A DNA stretch of 8,294 nt from Sedimentisphaerales bacterium (GTDB lineage Bacteria; Planctomycetota; Phycisphaerae; Sedimentisphaerales; SG8-4): contig JAFGCA010000780.1 of the NCBI GenBank assembly GCA_016932895.1, positions 1 to 8,294 of the forward strand. Reading direction: 5' to 3'. Position 1 is the stretch's first letter; each line of letters starts with the position of its first letter. Made by a program: the position numbers and the translations under genes. Below the pieces are notes generated by a model that was not told where the DNA came from, searched no databases, and saw nothing but the letters and a program-made list of their open reading frames with translations. Below, piece by piece: positions 6,146 through 8,294 of the stretch.

Positions 6146-7333
6146 ATGCTGTGTCGAACGCTGTCGTCTGCAATTGGTGTGGCTCTCGTGCTGGCCGTCT
6201 TTGTGTGCGGCTGCCGACCCGCATGGGACCCGTCCGGCAAGACGGTGGTCTTCCCGTTCCTTGACGGCGATACCAGTGGGATTGCCATCTGCGACGTCGA
6301 GTCCGGCAAGGTCAAGCGCTTGTTCGAGGAGCCAAGTGTCTGCCTTGCTGCCGCGCAGTGCATCTGGACGCCGGACGGGAAGTCGATCCTTGTGGCCGCG
6401 GCGGCCGACGACAAGTCAGGGCGGGTTCTCAAGATTAACCCGGTCGACGGCAAAACCGAAACCGTGGCTACCATCAAGGACGTGGTCATCGAGCTCCATC
6501 AGGGAGTGAAGCTCTTCACGTTTCAGCCGCCGATCCTGGTCAAAGACAAGTTCCTCTGGCTTGGGCCCTTGAAGAAGGCGGGGAAACCAGAGTTCCGTTA
6601 TCTTCGCCTGGACATGACCACGGGCCAGGTAGATGACCCGATCAAGGACCCGAATCTCGAGCAGTTCATCTTCGACTTTGGGAAGCGCGGCAGCTATTAC
6701 ATTGCCAAGGTTGCGAACAAGGCCGACCCCAAGAAGAACCACTGCGAGTTCGGGACCATCAACCTCGAAACCGGCGAGCACGTCGGGACGCCTGCTGGCC
6801 AGGAGACGATCCAACGCAATGCCCCGGCCGAGTTCGTAGCTGCCGAGCCTGGTGGCAAGCGCTTTGCGCGAGTGCTCCTGAAAAACCTGGACCCCAAACC
6901 CGACGATGAAGTCGATCCCAACGAGCCCGTTGTGGCGTTGTGCATCCACGACGAGAACGGCAAGATCGAGAAGGGCATAGCGTTGCCCCAGTGCGATACT
7001 CCCACCGGCGACATCGTCTGGGCAGGTGATCGGGTTTGGGTGGGTGTCATCATTCAGGACCCGAAGAACGTGGGCCAATACTCCTCCGGCCTCTACAGCA
7101 TCGACGTCAAGACCCACAAGATCAGCAGCTACATCCTCTGCAAGGGGGACGCCGATTACATCACGTTCCAGCCGTCGGCATCCCCCGATGGCAAACGACT
7201 GGCGGTGGTGGGGTCGCTCATTGGCAGCGGCAACAAGGGGGCGGCGAAACCACAACGCCCGGTTGCCCTGTACCTGTTTGACCTTACCGCGCTGCAGAAG
7301 GGGCCGACCGCGATAGAACTGCCCGCCAAGTAA
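6146..7333 (+). CDS. Lipoprotein with TolB/PD40-like beta-propeller repeats
   Basis: This 395-residue protein begins with a short signal peptide (MLCRTLSSAIGVALVLAVFV) ending in a lipobox-like V-C-G-C, with Cys23 as the expected lipidated residue. It should therefore be anchored at the membrane facing outward. Three PD40/WD-like motifs are visible: AWDPSGKTVVF (26-36), IWTPDGKSILV (73-83) and ASPDGKRLAVV (345-355). Between them are strands of the ID-x-x-TGK type: CDVESGKVKRL (49-59), LRLDMTTGQV (153-162), INLETGEHVG (205-214) and YSIDVKTHKI (317-326). This is the pattern of a six- or seven-bladed propeller such as the TolB C-terminal domain. No catalytic residues are evident, so a scaffold or sensor role is most likely. 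The substrate or partner is unknown. The gene lies downstream of the small membrane protein in a probable operon. Confidence 0.82.
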   Translation: MLCRTLSSAIGVALVLAVFVCGCRPAWDPSGKTVVFPFLDGDTSGIAICDVESGKVKRLFEEPSVCLAAAQCIWTPDGKSILVAAAADDKSGRVLKINPVDGKTETVATIKDVVIELHQGVKLFTFQPPILVKDKFLWLGPLKKAGKPEFRYLRLDMTTGQVDDPIKDPNLEQFIFDFGKRGSYYIAKVANKADPKKNHCEFGTINLETGEHVGTPAGQETIQRNAPAEFVAAEPGGKRFARVLLKNLDPKPDDEVDPNEPVVALCIHDENGKIEKGIALPQCDTPTGDIVWAGDRVWVGVIIQDPKNVGQYSSGLYSIDVKTHKISSYILCKGDADYITFQPSASPDGKRLAVVGSLIGSGNKGAAKPQRPVALYLFDLTALQKGPTAIELPAK

Positions 7334-7356
7334 GCACTCCGCCTCACCGCGGGCAG
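7319..7356. terminator. Inverted repeat spanning the two convergent stop codons, possible bidirectional terminator
   Basis: CTGCCCGC (7319-7326) and GCGGGCAG (7349-7356) are perfect 8-base arms. The 22-base loop holds both stop codons: TAA of the lipoprotein gene (7331-7333) and the minus-strand TGA of the HEAT gene (7344-7346). On the plus strand a pyrimidine-rich stretch (CTCTTCTCTCCCC) follows at some distance; neither strand has a proper U-tract. The position between convergent genes supports a shared terminator, but a long loop and an 8-bp stem could also arise by chance in GC-rich DNA. Confidence 0.35.
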
Positions 7357-8294
7357 ACGCGTGCTCTTCTCTCCCCAAGGGCCTTGGTTATGGCTTCGCG
7401 GACCTGATGGCTGGCGTCTTCCATGACTGGCTTGAGCATGTCCTCCAGGGCAGCATCGTCCTGGACGATGCTCGCCAAGGCAACAGCTGCATTGGCGCGC
7501 AAGTCGACCGAGGGGGAGGCCAGGCATCGGGCCAGTGCGGGCACGGCCGCCGAAGCGTCCGGCCCAAGCTCGGCCAGGACTGCCGCCGCGTTGACCATGA
7601 GGCTCTCTTCGCGGCCGTCCAGGACTCCGGCGAGGGCCGGCGTGGCCAAGGTGGCGTTCTTGCCGAATGCGGACAGGGCGTCCATGGCGGCTGTGCGGAC
7701 ATCGGCGTCGGGGTCCCCCAGCGCGGTAGCCAGGGCCGAGACGGTCTTCTTGGCAGCCTCCTGTCCCAAGGGCCTGGCAGCCGCTTCCGGCTTTACCCGA
7801 GGCCAGTTAGGTTCAGGAAGGCTCGTTATGCGCCCCAGGGTGTCGTAGGAGTAGCGCCAGATCGTGTTGCTGGCCCTTGGAGCGCTGGAAACCATGTTCC
7901 CCAGGGTTCTGGCGGCCAGCCCCCGGATAGTGCCGTCCTCGTCGCCGAGCAAGGCAGCGGCTTCAGGGGCCAAGGGAACTGCACCGGCCCCTAGATCGCA
8001 GGCCAATTTGGCCGCTATCAGCCTGACTTCCCGGCTCCGACTTCCCAATGCCAGCCTGAGCGTTGGGACCATTCGAAGGCCGCAGAGGGCCAGGAGATGG
8101 CAGGCCTCCGGCTGGTTCGGAGCAAGGCCCTCCGGGAGGCGAAGGTAAAGCCCGATGGCGTGTGCCGTTCTTTCAGGGGTTCCGCCCAGGCGCTGGAGGG
8201 CGTCCTTGTAACCGTTCACGGCCCGGAGGAACCGCTGCGGTTTCTCGGCGGGCCGGACGATAATCATTGTGCATGAAGGACGCTCCGCTGCAAG
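7344..8294 (-). CDS. HEAT-repeat protein (probably cut at the right edge)
   Basis: The minus-strand frame is open to the window edge. ATG 8267 (MIIVRPAEKPQRFLRAV) is a possible start, but it has no Shine-Dalgarno at normal spacing and no signal peptide, and the codons upstream (LAAERPSCT) continue without a stop, so the true start may lie outside. Numbered from 8267 it has 307 residues, with helical HEAT-type repeats at about 66-93, 98-125, 173-201, 206-235, 240-266 and 274-298. Typical cores are LGDPDADVRTAAMDALSAFG and SPSVDLRANAAVALASI, with the D-x-x-V-R-x-x-A-A pattern. Such alpha-solenoids bind other proteins and have no enzymatic activity of their own. A non-HEAT loop at 126-172 contains an odd YD-like motif. 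The last residues (ERRARVCPR) are not repeat-like. The partner is unknown. Confidence 0.85.
   Translation of the reverse strand, partial: LAAERPSCTMIIVRPAEKPQRFLRAVNGYKDALQRLGGTPERTAHAIGLYLRLPEGLAPNQPEACHLLALCGLRMVPTLRLALGSRSREVRLIAAKLACDLGAGAVPLAPEAAALLGDEDGTIRGLAARTLGNMVSSAPRASNTIWRYSYDTLGRITSLPEPNWPRVKPEAAARPLGQEAAKKTVSALATALGDPDADVRTAAMDALSAFGKNATLATPALAGVLDGREESLMVNAAAVLAELGPDASAAVPALARCLASPSVDLRANAAVALASIVQDDAALEDMLKPVMEDASHQVREAITKALGERRARVCPR

Noticed and set aside
6416..7378. A 320-codon minus-strand ORF opposite the lipoprotein gene
   Set aside because: It is antisense to a gene with a signal peptide, Shine-Dalgarno and propeller motifs. The translated product shows no domain, and long antisense frames are expected in GC-rich genes.
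7407..7994. A 195-codon plus-strand ORF opposite the HEAT gene
   Set aside because: Antisense to clear HEAT repeats; the product is Gly/Arg/Gln-rich low complexity without motifs.

Overview
The window looks like a fragment of a moderately GC-rich bacterial chromosome. The gene content is a very large Rhs/YD-repeat polymorphic toxin with an immunity-like partner, a two-helix glycine-rich membrane protein, a lipoprotein with a predicted beta-propeller and a HEAT-repeat protein. This mixture is typical of Planctomycetota and related PVC bacteria. That assignment is inference from style; no marker gene in the window fixes the taxon. I see no rRNA, tRNA, CRISPR array, insertion sequence or replication origin.

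Left part (1-5490). More than half of the window is the 3' portion of one Rhs gene, whose reading frame is open at base 1. In order it encodes a long block of YD repeats, an inserted concanavalin-A-like jelly-roll domain, more YD repeats, and the Rhs core-associated domain ending in a DPMG block. A linker of about 270 residues follows, then an intein-like Hint (pretoxin-Hint) domain and a 114-residue C-terminal domain that looks like a nuclease toxin. Nine bases after its stop codon lies a 213-codon gene, best read as the cognate immunity protein. The expected logic is that the YD shell encloses the toxin, the core and Hint domains cut it free, and the neighbouring gene protects the producer. 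GC content falls from about 63-68% in the Rhs core to about 47-53% in the Hint domain and immunity gene (hand counts of single lines), which fits an exchangeable toxin-immunity module.

Middle part (5491-7333). A strong GC-rich hairpin closes the toxin-immunity unit. After a short non-coding stretch come three same-strand reading frames: a doubtful 59-codon ORF with a perfect Shine-Dalgarno and an ATGA overlap with the next gene, a 78-residue two-helix membrane protein, and a 395-residue lipoprotein with TolB/PD40-like propeller repeats. They probably form an envelope-related operon of unknown function.

Right part (7334-8294). A HEAT-repeat protein is encoded on the minus strand, convergent with the lipoprotein gene, only 10 bases between stop codons. 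An inverted repeat has both stop codons in its loop and could serve as a shared terminator. The HEAT frame is open to the right edge, so the gene is probably cut there.
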